Assembly (NCBI GenBank): GCA_900074885.1
Contig: FJUW01000014.1
Span: 502,505-566,504, forward strand
Length of the DNA: 64,000 bases
Source: Rhynchosporium graminicola
Taxonomy: Eukaryota > Ascomycota > Leotiomycetes > Helotiales > Ploettnerulaceae
Reading direction: 5' to 3'
Shown here: positions 24,301 to 37,200 of the stretch, in pieces
Position numbering within the stretch: position 1 is the stretch's first letter
Layout: each line of letters begins with the position of its first letter
The notes under the pieces: model-generated
What the model saw: the letters and a program-made list of their open reading frames with translations, nothing else
What the model was told of the DNA's origin: nothing
Databases searched by the model: none
Position numbers and translations under genes: made by a program

Positions 24301-25204
24301 TTGTTCCCTTTTACGGCGGCTACATTAGTCTCAACTCTACCACAGATGCTACACAAACAGTCACTGTACCTTACACAGGTATCGCGACTAATATCAAAAA
24401 AAACATGAGTGTTTACGTCTCGGTGAAAATGTTGTCGCACAATAGCACCAGCGATTCATATGATCCGGTTTATGCAGACGGTGCGGCGGAAGCGTCGCCA
24501 GCGATTCAATCACCAGTCGTATACAACATCACGTATCAAGGTCCTGGGAAAAAATACGCAGCGGGAATTTATCCCGCTGTCTCATGGGTAGCTGCGGCTG
24601 TTGATATAATCGACACTTTTGAACTATGGTTGATTAAGCCGAATGGAGACCCCTTTCTGTAAGTGTTCCCCTTACGCTGCATATCGATATCATACCCTAG
24701 GGTTCTTATAGGAGAAGAAATCTTCCATCTATCATTTTTCTCACTTTACAATAGGCTCGTAAACAGATATGACTATTTTGATTACCAAGATTACACCTCA
24801 CAATGGGACATCGATGGCACGTCAGTACCAGACTTCATTCCCGCAGGCGAGTATCGATGGCGTATCCGCGCAAAAAAAATCTAGTACGTGCCCGTATCCA
24901 CTCGTTTTCTTTAAGAAACAGTCCCCCCTCTCCAAGATCGCATAATTCACCCACCCTTCTGGGGTAAAGCGTGTAATTCTTCCTTACTAATGGGTTCGAC
25001 AGCGGTGATGAGAAAGTTGCCGACGATTGGGTCGTGGCTGATAGTCATGTGTTTGTGTTCAAATACACTAAGGAGAGTGTGGGATTACCTGCTCAGAATC
25101 AGGCTCATACTAAGTCTCAGACTCAAACTAAGAGTAAGACTGAGACTAAGACCAAGAAGCAGAGCAAGACCAAGGGTAAGAAGAGCAAGGTAACGCATGC
25201 TTAG
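21382..25204 (+). CDS. Secreted subtilisin-like serine protease (S8, Vpr/minor extracellular type)
   Basis: An extracellular endopeptidase. Proposed exons are 21382-21465, 21510-21916, 22036-22426, 22533-22590, 22767-23766, 23827-23928, 24080-24658, 24755-24883 and 25003-25204, giving 983 residues. The N-terminus is a signal peptide (MKLTLSLLLGSLTLSFSASA), followed by an I9-like propeptide. The catalytic triad is visible: Asp in IRIAILDSGFDY, His in CETHGTEVLGIAA, Ser in DSGTSFAAPFVAGVAALL. The oxyanion Asn is in FTAGNKGQG. An Fn3-like C-terminal region follows. The protein ends in an unusual Lys/Thr/Gln-rich tail (about 25095-25204). The first junction is uncertain: either a 44-nt intron (21466-21509) or a one-base loss after VEYED, since the unspliced frame also reads VTVEYED, which resembles the propeptide motif. 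Confidence 0.85.
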
Positions 25205-25474
25205 AGGATGAACCATCGTAATGGGGAGTGAACGCTTCTTAGAGCAGGTTCTGCTGGGTGGATTTCAACGGTTGAACAGGGCACGGTTGTTCAGAAGAGG
25301 TTGCCACTTAATAATATTACATTCCGCTTCATTTGTCGCAGACATTCGACATTTCTTTTCAAGGCATATATTATTCCATACTTTAATTACAGTGAAAATA
25401 CATTCCATTAGGAAGTCTCACATCTTTATCCCTCCCTCTTCACTTTCCACTCTGTCCTGTTCAACATCACTCTC
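25205..25474. other. Short convergent spacer
   Basis: This is the shared 3' flank of the protease and dioxygenase genes. Nothing further is seen. Confidence 0.5.
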
Positions 25475-26614
25475 TCAAACCCCCGCAGCACTCAAACACT
25501 CTTCCAAATCCCGCATCGGATCCCCATTCTCCCAGATTCCCAAGGGGATCCCAGGCTGCTTGTACCCAAGCAACGAGTGCATCGTCGGTGACATCTTGGG
25601 GATCATACTTCGTGGTATGGCGAGGAATTGGTTCTCTTCTGTTCGGAGAGTGCCGCGGCAGAAGAAGAGGCCGTGGACGATGCGTGTGGAGTTGGGGACG
25701 CTGTTGTGACCGCCTCCGTGGTAGCACCCAGCTAGGAACATGAGTGCGGAGCCGGGGGACATTTCTGGGATTTGGTTAGGATAAGTGGGTCTGAGGAGAG
25801 TGCAGAGGGGACAATTTAAATTGATGGGAGGGAGGAAAAGGAGAGCAATGCTGTTGTGACAGGGGTTTGAGAAGCGAGGCTAGCTCGCTTGGCTGGCGTG
25901 GCTAGCTCAGCTAGAGTATTAAACACAGGCAGGCCTTGCGAGAGTATGAAAACTGTGAAGTGGAAATTCCAGACACATACCAGCAAAAGTGATCTCATCT
26001 AACCTCGGCTGCCTCTTCGCATCCCACCTATGACTCCCCGGTACAAACATCGTCGCCCCGTTCGCCCTCGTCGTCTCACACCCGGCCACCAAACACGCAA
26101 ACTGACTGACCTTGTCCAGACGATACTCCAAATCGTGATCGACGACATGAATCCCATCATCACGATGTAATCTCTGTCTCGGCGCTCCATACCCGATTCG
26201 AAAACTCACACTTATAGATAGTAATGGATCGATATGCCAAGTCTTCGGGATGTCTTCCATTGGGATCGATCCATCGTCGGTGAGAATCCGCGCGCGGAGA
26301 GCGGTTAGGATGGGGTGAGCGCAGAGGTTGAGCATGGTGGGCGATTTCCCGACTAGGCCGCCGATGAGATGGGTTTCTGAGGGAATGATGGCAATTCCTG
26401 AGTGTGGGTTTTTGAGGGGGTCGGAGTATGGGCGGATGTCGGTTTCTATTTGCGAGATTTGAGAGGGGTCCAGGAGGTCGGTTATTATGATGCCGCCGTC
26501 GCGGTCGAGGATGGAGATTATTTCGTCAATTGGTGCGGTGGAGGGTAGTTTGGTTATTGCGGTGGTGGGTTGGAAGGTGGGGTCGATGGGGAGGGGTGGG
26601 ATGAAACCGCCCAT
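25475..26614 (-). CDS. PhyH-family Fe(II)/2-oxoglutarate dioxygenase
   Basis: A member of the phytanoyl-CoA dioxygenase-like family. Such enzymes hydroxylate or otherwise oxidise small molecules using Fe(II), O2 and 2-oxoglutarate; the substrate here cannot be read from sequence. Exons 26614-25981 and 25764-25475 give 307 residues, normal for the family. The iron-binding H-x-D is in QRLHRDDGIH (about His150, Asp152). The distal histidine is probably in AGCYHGGGHNSV (about His227 or His231), followed by an Arg that can hold 2-oxoglutarate (NSTRIVHGLF). The jelly-roll motif MFVPGSHRWD is present. I start at the second Met (MGGFIPPLPID); an upstream in-frame Met would add 25 hydrophobic residues that the family does not usually carry. 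It stands alone, not in an evident biosynthetic cluster. Confidence 0.88.
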
Positions 26615-27440
26615 TTTGAAGATAAGTTTAAAGGTGTAGAGAAGCTGCAGGAAAATAAATGTAGAGGGACAGCGAGTAAGACTTAACAAGTGAAATTGTG
26701 GAAATGCGAACGGTGCCGTGGGAGGTACGTGATATAAGTATACGTACGTGAAGCAAAGTTCTACTTGACGCTTTTAATACCAGAACAGACTTTAACGCGG
26801 AAAGCGGGGTAATACATGATATCGGATTTCCAATCACAATACTGCGCTTCCATCTGAATTGATAGCTTCAAAATAGAAACCATTCAATGTACAGCAGAAT
26901 GAGAATGGAAGGTTAATGGCTCCGAATGAGGATACATTTTCCTGTGAGACAACCAGGAAGGTTTCCGCGACGAGCCAATGAGAAAGAAAGCACACTTGAT
27001 CGTGGTCAGTAAGAACGATTTTATCAGTACCATGGAGCTACTGTACGATAAACCCGTGAAACGACGTCAAACAGATGCAAGGCCTTTGGCTGACTCTGAT
27101 ATACACAAACATACAGAAGTCGGTTAAAGTAAATAATTTGATTGATGTTGTCGTCGGGCTAAACTCGCGTCGGAGAACGCCAAGACACCCATCAATCAAC
27201 AAATGAATGATGGACGCTATGCTTGCTACCCACGTGACTGGCGAGAGGGGCTATCCCTCTCCAGCACGCACGCACGCACGCACGCAATGATTTTGTAAGC
27301 CGATGGAGCTCCGAGATCGATTGCTTCCCCACTTCCTCGACTTTCATCATTCATCATCGATTATCCTCTCCTTTCCAAGACTCCAAGAACCTCATATCAA
27401 TACCCCCAAAATAACACCAGGATAATCCCAAACCTTCAAA
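26615..27440. other. Divergent promoter region, PhyH gene and SOD1
   Basis: This is promoter DNA for two divergently transcribed genes. It includes a GCAC tetranucleotide run (about five to six copies) at about 27263-27286, roughly 155 nt upstream of the SOD1 start. No other gene is seen. Confidence 0.5.
27263..27286. repeat. GCAC tetranucleotide repeat upstream of SOD1
   Basis: About five to six copies of GCAC in tandem, directly visible, lie about 155 nt upstream of the SOD1 start codon. Confidence 0.9.
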
Positions 27441-28304
27441 ATGGTCAAAGCAGGTATGTCTTGCATCTCAGATCATCCCGAGACCCCTGCACACCTATCC
27501 TTTGCTGTCTCGAGGCCAATGGCGGGGTCGCTAGAGACAATATGAGCAGGATTCAGCTCATTTGGGCAAATCACCAACCCGGATGGGCTGCATCTGAGTT
27601 GGAGCCTCATTTGACAGGACCCCGAGTCATTCCGTGTGGAATTGCTCTGCGGACTACTGTCACTGTCACTGTCACTGTCACTGTCACTGTTACTTTCTTC
27701 CAAGATCCTTGCTGACCAGCTTCCTCTTCCAGTTGCAACCGTCCGAGGTGATTCCAAGGTCTCCGGAACCGTTACCTTCGAGCAAGCTTCCGAATCCTCC
27801 CCAACGACTATCACTTGGGACATCACAGGCAACGATCCGAATGCTGAGCGTGGAATGCACATCCATCAGTTCGGAGATAACACCAACGGCTGCACATCTG
27901 CTGGACCTCATTGTGAGTGGTGATATAAATACAGACACATGCTTGTACGGCCGAACCGAGGGCTGATGCGGATATACAGTCAACCCCCACGGCAAGACCC
28001 ACGGCGCTCCTTCCGATGAGGTTCGCCATGTAGGTGATTTGGGTAACTTCACGACCGATGCCCAGGGAAACGGAAAAGGTTCGACCACAGACAAGCTCAT
28101 TAAGCTGATTGGCCCAGAGAGCGTTATTGGCGTAAGTTACCAACAGTCCTTCCTGTTGCGTGGGTTCCGTCTAACATGTCACAGCGAACTGTTGTTGTCC
28201 ACTCTGGAACCGACGATCTCGGCAAGGGAGAGAGCGAAGAGTCCAAGAAGACTGGTAATGCCGGTACTCGACCTGCTTGTGGGGTCATCGGTATCGCAGC
28301 TTAG
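27441..28304 (+). CDS. SOD1: Cu/Zn superoxide dismutase
   Basis: A cytosolic enzyme that converts superoxide to hydrogen peroxide and oxygen. Exons 27441-27453, 27733-27912, 27980-28131 and 28185-28304 give 154 residues, exactly the usual size. All metal ligands are visible: the two His in GMHIHQFGD, then [12 protein letters not shown] (bridging and zinc His), RHVGDLGN (His and Asp for zinc) and [13 protein letters not shown] (last copper His). The active-site Arg lies in [15 protein letters not shown], and the disulphide cysteines are in NGCTSAGPH and RPACGV. The first coding exon is only 13 nt (MVKA plus one base). The 279-nt first intron is the longest in the gene and carries a TGTCAC hexanucleotide repeat. 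Confidence 0.97.
27657..27694. repeat. TGTCAC hexanucleotide repeat in SOD1 intron 1
   Basis: About six tandem copies of TGTCAC lie within the first intron of SOD1, less than 80 nt upstream of its acceptor. A similar TTACTT stretch follows. Confidence 0.9.
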
Positions 28305-29557
28305 ATTCGTTACCTATAGCATATGATGTCGACTGAATGGATACATTGATTTTTCTATCTGGTCTATAGTAAGCTATATATATCTCGTTCACCGGGTCAG
28401 GCGAAATTGATGATAGCATATCTATCCGGAAGCACAATCTTATGTACATATTTCAATGGATCAGTGACTTTGACTCTTTGTAATCTGCGGCTGGCACAGA
28501 AGATGATTGCAGTGAATTAATTGGGTATTGCAGCTCCTAGATCCCGACTCATTCAAGAGGACCGCCTCAATGCTCGGGATACCTGGAAGCTCAAAGGCCT
28601 AAGGATTCGAAGAATCGGCTCATTTTCTGGCTTTCGTGTGATCAGTATATGATTATTGAACGACTCGATAGGCCCTAAATATCCAGCTTTCTTAGTCGGC
28701 TCTCAGCAGATCCTCCCACATATACTGTTGCCTTCTTTCACTCTGTCTTATGCCAAGACATATAGACAGGACAGGCTTTCAGACTCCGGTTGACGGCTGC
28801 CGCCCTAATATCACCTCGAAGCTGCCTTAACACTCGTTCCTTTCGACCCCTACCCCGGGCAATAGTGGGGTAGCTTGAGCACACGACATTTCGAATGTTT
28901 CCAGGAAACGGGGCCTTGTGGGTAACTGTGAATCTGGCTTCAGCTCGACTACCATTGCTCTACTTTACTCTGCAGTACTTTACACCTTTACATAATCTTT
29001 GCCTCACGCTACACCGTCACGGGAATTCGAACTGATAGATCTCTACCAGATATTGAAATACTATGTAAGTGCCAAATGTTTCTTCACCGTCTTCTCGTCT
29101 GGTAGATATATCTGCATCAGACCGCAAGCTATCCGCAATCTACCCATGGGTAACTACGGATGGCCAGACAAAGACCTTGGACGATACCCATTCAGCAATG
29201 CTTTGGATGGAACTCGAACTCCACTTCATTATGTACAGCCACTCTGCTACGGTTCACCTCTGCTGGAGTTCGCTGTCGCCGCCTGCAAACGAATTGGAGC
29301 AATCCACCACGTCTGCCAGCTTCAATCGCACAGCCATTTGGTACGAACACATATTTGCGACCAATCTGCTATAAAGCCACCTCGAAACGACCCTCGCAGA
29401 CCATAAGGTTCCCCTTCGTCGATGTCGTATTTTGATCAGCCAACTTTCAACAAATGGTCTTGACAGCTTCAACCGCCTTCCATAACGGCCACCCTCCCAC
29501 ACCCCATCGCTCAATCAACTGCTGCTTTTGCTGAACACTGTTGTACAACTCGACGTT
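28305..29557. other. Intergenic region between SOD1 and Tudor-SN
   Basis: Open frames here lack recognisable protein features and good splice context. I treat the stretch as the SOD1 3' flank plus the Tudor-SN promoter and leader. Confidence 0.45.
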
Positions 29558-32489
29558 ATGTCTGACCGTCCTATCAAGATCGGCTGGGATCTCAATGGCG
29601 CCTTGCGCAAAGCTGCATCCGGATCGAAGTCCTCAAAGAGTTCCAGAGGCTCCAAGGGCCACAAGAATGAAGTGAAGTCACAGAAAGTTGCTAACGTTAT
29701 TGAAACAGCTCTGCATCCCCTAATTCAAGCATTCCCTGCCCCAAAGATCCCACCTCTTGGAAAGCATCTCATACCAAACGTCCCACCTGCACGATACGTC
29801 AATATGGTCCTCAACCAAGCCAAAGTCAAGTCCGTCCTGAGCGGCGACAGCGTCATTCTATGCTCAATTGCACATCCCGATCGCGAGCGAACCCTTTCTC
29901 TTGCATACTGCACGTCACCACATCTGAAGAAGGAAGGCGATGAGTTATGGGCATACGAATCGCGCGACGCTCTGCGGGAACTTCTCGTTGGAAAAATTGT
30001 ACAATTTTCGGTTTTATACACGATTCCAAACACGAAGCGCGAATATGGTGTCATTTACCTCAATGATGGCCGAAAGCTACCTGAGGAAATGGTCAAGAAT
30101 GGCTGGCTCAAATTGAGGGAAGATGCTGGCAGAAAGGAGGACTCCGAGGAGGCTCTGCAACAATTGGATCAGCTACGACTTTTGGAAGCCAAGGCTCGGG
30201 CTGATGATCTGGGTCTTTGGTCGCCCAATCCCAACCGTATCGACGTACAACACGACATGGGTGATGCTCCAGCATGGCTTGAAAAGTACAAGGGTCAGAC
30301 GTTGGACGGTCTTGTTGAACGTGTTTTGAGTGGTGATCGCATGCTCGTTCGTGTGATTCTTTCTCCTACAAAGCACGTCCAAAGTAAGCTCAATTCTGCT
30401 CTCCTTAAGATAATGCTAATCTTTCGCAGTCATGACTCTTGTTGCTGGCATTCGCGCTCCTACTACTGAACGTGTAAACCCTTCAAATAAGCAAACACAG
30501 CCTGCAGAGGAGTATGGAAACGAGGCGCGACAATTTATCGAAGAGAGATTATTACAGCGAAATGTCAAACTGGACATCCTTGGCCTAAGCCCTCAAAATC
30601 AGTTGATCGCTGCCGTGAAGCATCCCCGAAACGGCACAATTGCGAAATTCCTGCTGGAGGCTGGTCTTGCGAGATGTACCGACTTCCACTCTACACTTCT
30701 TGGCTCTGAGATGTCAGTTCTTCGAGAGGCCGAAAAGGTGGCACAACAAGGCAAGCGTGGTGTTTACAAGGATCACGTTGCCAAGGCCGCAACCGCGGGA
30801 GGAAATCTGGAAGCTCAAGTGACCAGAGTTTTCAGCGCTGATGTGATCTATGTCCGCAATAGAGCTGGAGTTGAGAAGCGCATCAGTCTTTCTAGTGTCC
30901 GTGGACCTCGTCCAACAGATGCCGCGGAGGCCCCATTCCGCGACGAGGCCAAGGAGTTCCTACGAAAGAAGATTATCGGAAAGCACGTACGACTCAGCAT
31001 TGACGGAACACGTCCAGCCACCGAGGACTATGATGCCAAGGAGGTCGCCTCTATTACCTACAATGATCAGAATATTGGATTGCAACTGGTCTCGGCAGGA
31101 TGGTGTTCAGTTATTCGCCATCGTCGTGATGATACCGATCGCGCTCCAAATTACGATGAATTATTGGCTGCTCAAGAAAAGGCCAAGGAGGAGTTGAAAG
31201 GAATGTGGTCTGGAAAGCCCGCCAAGGCGAAGCAATACACAGACGCTTCGGAGTCCCTCCAAAAGGCAAAGATGCATCTCCCAGGACTGCAGCGTCAAAA
31301 GAAGGTTCCCGCTATTGTGGACTTCGTCAAGGGTGGATCGAGATTTGTCGTCTTGATTCCCCGCGATAGCATCAAGCTCAACTTCGTGCTGGGAGGCATT
31401 CGTGCTCCAAAGTCTGCAAGAGGTCCAAATGATAAGTCCGAGCCATTTGGTCAAGAGGCCCACGATCTTGCTACAAAGCGATTGACTCAACGCGATGTTG
31501 AGGTCGATGTTCACAGCATTGACAAGGTTGGCGGGTTCATTGGAGAGTTGTACATTAACAAGGAGTCATTCGCCAAGATTCTTGTCGAGGAAGGATTTGC
31601 CACTGTCCACGCTTACTCTGCTGAGCAAGCTGGAAACGCCACCGAATTGCTCGGTGCGGAACAGAGAGCCAAGGATGCCCACAGAGGTCTCTGGGTTGAC
31701 TGGGACCCCTCATTGGATGCTGCTGAGGAAGATCACACCCCTACGAATGGATCCAATGGCGATGCCATTATTCCACGACAGGCCGATTATCGCGACGTAA
31801 TGGTCACACATATCGACGAGTCCTGCAAGCTGAAGCTACAGATTGTCGGTACAGGTACTTCTGCTCTAGAGACCATGATGACTCAATTCAAGGCTTTCCA
31901 TATGAATCCTGCAAACAACACTGGACTTCCAGGTCCTCCCAAGACTGGCGAATTTGTTGCCGCCAAGTTCACTGAGGACGGCTCCTGGTATCGTGCGCGC
32001 ATACGCGCCAACGACCGTACCGCTAAGGAAGCTGAAATTGTCTATATTGACTATGGAAATAGCGAGAAGATGCCCTGGTCTAAACTCCGCCCTCTTTCAC
32101 AACCCCAATTCTCGACCCAAAAACTCCGTCCTCAAGCCGTCGACGCAGTTCTCTCTCTGATGCAATTTCCCACCAACGTTGACTATCTCCAAGACGCCGT
32201 CTCTTACATCACAGACGCCACAGCCGGTGCTCATCTCGTCGCCAACGTTGACTATACCGCTCCAGAAGGTACGCTGTATGTCACTCTCTACGATGAGAAG
32301 ACTAGCACCGATCTCAAGCAAAGCATCAATTCTGATATCGTTGCTGAGGGTCATGCTATGGTTCCCCGTAAGCTTAAGCCCTGGGAGCGCGGTTTCGGAG
32401 ATGTCCTGAAGAACCTGCGTGAGAAGGAGGAGCAGGCTATTCAGGACCGTAGGGGTCTTTGGGAGTATGGCGATCTTCGCGAGGATTAA
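29558..32489 (+). CDS. SND1: Tudor-SN (staphylococcal nuclease domain protein, SND1/TSN)
   Basis: A multifunctional RNA-binding protein of cytoplasm and stress granules, linked to RNA decay and splicing. Exons 29558-30383 and 30430-32489 give 961 residues. Four SN-like (OB-fold) repeats can be followed. The first starts at KVKSVLSGDSVIL and includes KREYGVIYLNDG; later ones start at LVERVLSGDRMLVRVIL and at VTRVFSADVIYV. A Tudor domain follows at about 780-840 (FVAAKFTEDGSWYRARI, then VYIDYGNSEKMPW), and then a last split SN half. The family usually begins just before KVKSVLSGD, so Met83 (29804) may be the true start, giving 879 residues. The upstream 82 codons are open, Lys/Ser-rich and look coding, so I keep the longer form. 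Confidence 0.93.
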
Positions 32490-34203
32490 ATAACTTTCTT
32501 TGCTGGTGATGGCTTTGGAGGAATGGGTGTCTCTCTGGTACATGAGCAAGCGTCAGTTTGGTTGAACATGATGTTCCCGCTTCTTGGCTTCCTTCTTGCT
32601 CAGTATTAGATGCGCCATTGGGACTAGGATTAGGATTGTTTACCTTGACCGAATTTGATCATCCCATTCTCCAATCTCCTTTGGTCTCTGGATTGCACAC
32701 TACCCCTCTTGCTTTTTCCTCTGCATGCTTCTTTACTTTCCTGATTCTTCACTCATATGTATACCTGCATGCATACATGGATTCCCAAAGGCTTACGATT
32801 GATGAAGGACATGGTTGTGTAACTGCATTGCGGTTTGGTGTTTTTGCTGATGGTTACGTCTGGGTATTCGAACCCTTGGGATTTGTTGGGGGGTCATGAG
32901 CTAGTCATTGCGGAGATAAGATAAAAGGAAGAACAGCTTGAAGCCTTTGAATTCAAAAAGAGAGTTAAATGTGACGTGATGATACGAGTTAGTATCTACC
33001 AAAAATCAAGTTTAGAATACGATAGTACAGAACGCAAAGTGGCATGATTCGACTTGATGAGTACGCGAGAGAAATTCAGCACTATGCTAGTTGGGCTAAA
33101 CACACTTCTGAGTATGTAGCAATAGAGTACATTGCTAATTTGGGAGTAGGTTCATGATACCCATTATCTTGGAATGCGACTGGAAAACATTTTGAGCAAA
33201 TAAAATACTGTAAGGAGGTCAAGACTTTATGTTGATATAGTGATACTAAAGTCGTGAATTGTCTCGATCAGATCAGATAACTTTCGAGTATTTATCCTCA
33301 AATAATTTGTTAGATGTGAGAGATGGCCCTTTTTGCTTGGTTCTTAGCGATCTCCCATGTGACGAAGGTCATGTGACATTATAGCTTTATCGCGCCTGAC
33401 GTTTTAGACCTCAGTCGCGAATCTCCATCTTGCTCTCACAATCCTCAACCAAATGTCAATCACAATCAAAAGATTTGCAGTCTGGAATGCTCCCTCTCAA
33501 TACCGATGTGGATCATGTCTCATACTGAAGAGACAACCCGAATGCCCTTGCCGGACCTATAAATTATCGGATTACCACAAGCTCTGGGATTCGAAAGGTT
33601 TGAGACGTTGATTCTCTTTATTATTCATGGTCCTCCTACCTGGTTGACCTGGCGGTGCAAGGAACTGAGCTTGATTTGCATTCTCCCCTGGATTGGAGTT
33701 TTGATGCATCAATTGCGTCATGGTGTTTCTTGCCCATCCTCATCCAAATGGTGCCGTACTTTTGCAATCCAGCACTCGGAGTCGAATCAAGATTTGCATC
33801 ATGAAAATTGAATTTATCATTGTAGTGATTTTTGGTTTGTTGTTTGGTTTCACTCTTGGTTCCGCGAATGAGGGAGTGTGTAATGTTCTCCTTCGATCCT
33901 CCTCTTCTGAGACCACGAACATTCCTATACATCGGTGGTGGAAACACTCATTCCCAAGGAACTGAATGTTTTGGATCAAGATAGGCAGGGAGAACAGCTG
34001 AAAATGCTGGTCCATCCTCTCCTCCTTCCAATTTTTTCTCTTAACACTCTTTTCGATTTGGCGAATAACTTTTGAAGTGTGTTTGCATTTGACGCCTTTC
34101 GACGTCAATAATTGCTAATTTTTGATAATTATACTTCACCTGTGTCTAGAGAACTTCGAATCCCAGGCCGTACTGTCCGTTGACAGTGGCTTTTCCCCCA
34201 AAG
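32490..34203. other. Intergenic region before the WSC gene
   Basis: No convincing gene. A short open frame at 33453 (MSITIKRFAVWNAPSQYRCG) of about 50 codons holds a few Cys residues but has no recognised relatives and no clear splice extension. The stretch 32890-33400 is AT-rich. Confidence 0.4.
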
Positions 34204-37200
34204 ATGTGGATCAGCAACAGTTTATCCCAGTCGCTCTTTTTCTTACTCCTCGCATTCACGACAACAACAAATGGGCAAGGAGGCTCATTCGGATACACCG
34301 ATGCAGCATTAAAGGATACATTTTGTGCCCCTTTGAGTCCCAAGCGCACTAATTATTATGGGTGCACAAATTTAGGACCCAGTAACCAGTCGACCGCTAT
34401 GGTGATAAGACAATACGAGACTACAATCACCTACGGGACAGGTAATAACTTCGTGCCATTCATACTCAAAAGTTCTGGAACAGGAGCCCAATCGTTTAAA
34501 GGCTACCTCGTTCGCCCAGCTTCACAATGGGATTCATCTGAGTGCCCACTGAATTGCACGATCGCCTGCCGCTCCCATGGCATGAAATATGCCATAATGA
34601 ACCAAGGAGTTTGCGGCTGCTCGCCGTATTTCTATGCTCCAGCTGCACCACTCTTCTACACCAACAGGCCGGGTAATCCCGCGGATACCAACTACCCCGA
34701 CGTCAACACACCTTGTGGTGGTACCTTTGGCTCCGGTATGGACCCAGGAAGACCGAATTGCTTTGGTGACCCTGGTAATTCTGTCTGTGGTGGTCTTACC
34801 GGCACCAAGGTGTCAAACACATGGAATTATAGATATGGTAGTGGTCTGATCGCCGCTTCGGTTTGGTTTGATAATTCTTTTGAGAGAGATACATCGCTCG
34901 CGGCAACGCCTGACGAGACGCACCCTTATAAATACCTTGGATGCTTCAAGATTTTTACCAAGGGGGCGACACTCTTCCAACCATCGGGGTTTGAAAACAT
35001 CTTCAATGATCCGGCTGAGTGCTACACATTCTGCAGAAACCTCAATATGCCATACGTTGGTATGGGTATTGATGATAGTACAGGGTGGGCCTTCCAAACA
35101 TAACTTCGGATTTCGAGTCAATACTGACAATACACAGAGTGCTGAACTGCAAATGCGGGACGTCATTTAGCACAGCTACCTTTTTGGACGATTCTACTAC
35201 CGCTTGTCACACACCGTGTCTTGCTGTGCCTGGGAATCCTGTGTAGGTATCCTCAGCATCTGGCAATAATACATAGTTAACATGTGCTCCAGTTGTACGA
35301 CAGGCAGTACGGCAGATTGCTGTGGTCATGGTCTTTTCTACTTCACAGTATATCGTCATCCTAGACTACTTGGTTGCTACGAACCTCCTATTCCAGGAAG
35401 TTCTATCGCAGGAAACTACCCAGTTCAGTGCGGTCCAACACCGCCGATTGCTACTCTGCGCCCAACGTTCGTTGTTGTTGGTGTATCTACAAGTGCCAAT
35501 CCACTTAGTGTCATTCCAAAACCCACGCCTGGGTTAGTGTTTAACGGTGGCGATTACAATTACCTCGGATGCTATGCAGCCAACACACTTCCATCTCTCA
35601 TAGGCAATGTTTACAACATGCCGAGCAACTCGGGTCTACAGGCGTGCATGAACTACTGTAAAACTGCGAACAATGGAACAGCGACTATCTGGGCGGCAGT
35701 ATGGTCTGAATTCAACAGTCCGTTTTTGACGAAGTAAGTTTATCTTGTGATGTTTGTTCAGTGAATAAACATGCTGACGAAATAGTCGATGTTATTGTTC
35801 CAACACTGCCCCGGCTGCAGTAAGCGCTGGAACGCGACTAGCTTATTCGAATTGTATTGCGCCATGTAATGGTATAGTTACCGATGTCTGTGGTGGGTAT
35901 GAAGGCCAGCAAGCTATCTATGGTCCCGCTTCATATCTTGCTCCAGCGGGCCCGGTGACTAGGTCATATGTGGTTCAAAGCACCTACATGTGTATCCCGG
36001 CAAGTACTTCGGCATCGTCTGTAGTCACTTCTTCAACTATGACTTCCTCAAGTAAGATTTCGAAATTCTGATATTGGCATTGTCTAAGTACTGACCTGAC
36101 TTAGGCTCGATAACATCGACAAGTTCGACAAGTTCAGTGATTACAACGTCCTCGACACAACTTAGTAAGGGCTCACTGACTTGACTATAACTCAAATGCT
36201 GATTCGTATTAGCGACTTCAAGTACTGTCACTAGCTCCACAACGTCTTCCAGTGAGTCCCAAATCTTCACTTTTCTTGTTCATGTGTTAATGTCTCTAGG
36301 TCCTACAACATCTTCATGTGAGGAACTCTGAACCGGGCTACTTAATTTTATTGACTCGACACAGCTACCTTAATCTCAAGCACAACTTCCTCGAGTGAGT
36401 GTCCCTAGAAAATTCTGGTTTCTAGAAATACTAATTTCACCAGGCTCGACAATATCTTCAAGTGAGCTTACTTAGATGCATATGTGAACTGTATTGATGT
36501 GACATAGGTACAAGTACATCAACCCCGACCTCGTCAAGTTCGAGCCCATCATGTAAGCATCCTAGATCCCTCTATCACTCAAGGCGTGCCAACTGACACA
36601 TTCTAGCTTCATCGACAATAACCAGTGAGTCATCTTCCAAAAGTTTCCATTGGAAACACTGACGTTTCCAGCTTCATCAAGGACTTCTACCAGCAACATA
36701 GTTTCCCCAGGTGCGTGTCCCAAAAACTGATCTTGATTCCAAGCTAACACCGCTAGCGCCAATAACCACCTCGCGTAAGCTGCCCAATCGAGAGTTTTGT
36801 TTACTTTAAATATTGACCGAAGTTAGCTACAACTACATCGACTGTTATTCCGACCAGTAAGCATCTCGTAACTCTTGCTAGCTTATAGACTGACAATTTC
36901 AGCGAGTACTATATCTAGCGCGTCCTCGAGTAAGTTCCAGGTTCTTCTCACAAGGATACCGGGTGATGAATTATCGTTTCCAAGAATTTGGTTTTCTGAC
37001 CACAAGCAGGTACAATCACGAGCTCATCTAGTAGCTCGAAAACAGCCACATCGAGTCTGCAGCCGACAACTAGCAGTAGCTCAATCCAGTCCTCCTCAAG
37101 TTCTAGTATCCCGTCGACGACCAGTAGCACAACTCCGAGTCTGATACCAACCACCAGTAGCTCCAGCTCGAGAATTATACCCACGACGAGTAGTTCAAGG

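Noticed and set aside
25475..26614. Idea that the PhyH dioxygenase marks a secondary-metabolite cluster
   Set aside because: Its neighbours are a protease and SOD1. No polyketide synthase, peptide synthetase, terpene synthase or P450 gene lies within the window.
28999..29435. Three overlapping plus-strand frames before Tudor-SN
   Set aside because: All three frames are open by chance over the same bases, which argues against coding. They are probably the leader of the Tudor-SN transcript.
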